From Symbiodinium natans (taxonomy: Eukaryota; Sar; Dinophyceae; Suessiales; Symbiodiniaceae): a stretch of DNA of 64,000 bases. Positions 61,901 to 63,387 of the stretch are shown here, piece after piece. The translations under genes were made by a program, and so were the position numbers. Numbering within the stretch: the stretch's first letter is position 1; the number at the start of each line of letters is the position of its first letter. The notes under the pieces were generated by a model. That model was not told the DNA's origin and did no database searches. It saw only the letters and a program-made list of their open reading frames with translations. The DNA is taken from contig CAJNDS010000096.1 of the NCBI GenBank assembly GCA_905221605.1, positions 168,226-232,225 on the forward strand, read 5' to 3'.

Positions 61901-63292
61901 GAAAGTTGCCCCGGGGATGTCCGAGGGCGGGGCCTGCATGTCGAGGATGAGGGTCGGGACTCCAAGCTCACGAAGCCGACGTGCCACGGCCTGCCCAAGG
62001 TATCCGCTGCCTCCGAACACGGCGGTTAACTCGAGGTCCGAAGGCGCCTGCCCCTCCATCCCGGCTGTGGCACAAGTGTGGGCAGCTCTTTTCAGAATAC
62101 GAGCGCTCCCTATACAGCAATAGGAACCCCAAAACGGGTCTCCAGTTTAGAGCACTGCCATGTCACTGTCACTGCACCTGCTCTGTCTTGTTGCCACCTT
62201 TGTTGTGCCTGACGCATGTCTGCTTGCGCGCAGCACAGTCAACTGAGGCTGAATAAGCTCGTCGGACCCCCCAAAACAAACATTCTAAACACCATGAAAC
62301 ACCCCTATGGTTTTATTGTCATTGCACACAAATCTGATTTTAAACCCGAAACCCTGAACCGAAACCAAAACCCTAAAGCCCTGGCAAAAGGACACCAACT
62401 AGAGGCATGAGAGGGGACAACCCTACCACGGCATCGCGTTTCGGATCTGGGTCCGGTTGTCCTAAACCAGGGTTTAGGGCCTAGGGTTTTTGGCCTTGGG
62501 GTTGGGCCCCTTTTGGAGTTACAAGTAGGGTCGCCCTCTGAGGGCTCACGTATGGCCCCCTTAAATCCTGATAACCAGACCCTCACACCGGCCCGAAACC
62601 CTAGTATAGGGGTCGGAATAACTACTAATAGATTCCCTTATCAGGTGATTATACTATTTCCCCCCCCCCCCCCAAACCCTAAACCCTCTTCTAATTATTT
62701 CAGGGAATAATTACTAACAGATTCCCTTACAGGTGATTATACTATAATAATCCTCCCCGCCAAACCCTCTTCTAATTATTTTAGGCCCCAATATTCAGCC
62801 CTCTCAGGGGCCTGGTACCACGGGGTCTCGAACTCCACCACGCCCTAAACCCTAAACCCTAAACCCTAAACCCTAAACCCTAAACCCTAAACCCTAAACC
62901 CTAAACCCTAAACCCTAAACCCTAAACCCTAAACCCTAAACCCTAAACCCTACAAGAAGCCCTCTCAGGAGCCTGGTACCACAGGGTCTCGAACTCCACC
63001 AGGGTCTTGGCCATCTTGTTGTACATCCGAATGAGCTTTCGGGAGTCCCTTCCAGCCTCAGCCGAGGATTCTCCCGCTCTAGCCCTAAACCCTAAACCCT
63101 AAACCCTAAGCCCGAAGCCCTAAACCCTAAACCCTAAACCCCAAACCCTAAACCCTAAACCCTAGCCGCAAGACCGTGCCACTCACCAACATAATACACG
63201 AGCCGTGCGGCCAACACTGCAGGGTTCGTCTGGAACTTCTGCATTGGGCCCTCAATTCGCCTGCACAGGGTTTAGGGTTTAGGGTTTGGGGT

Positions 63293-63387
<95 letters not shown>

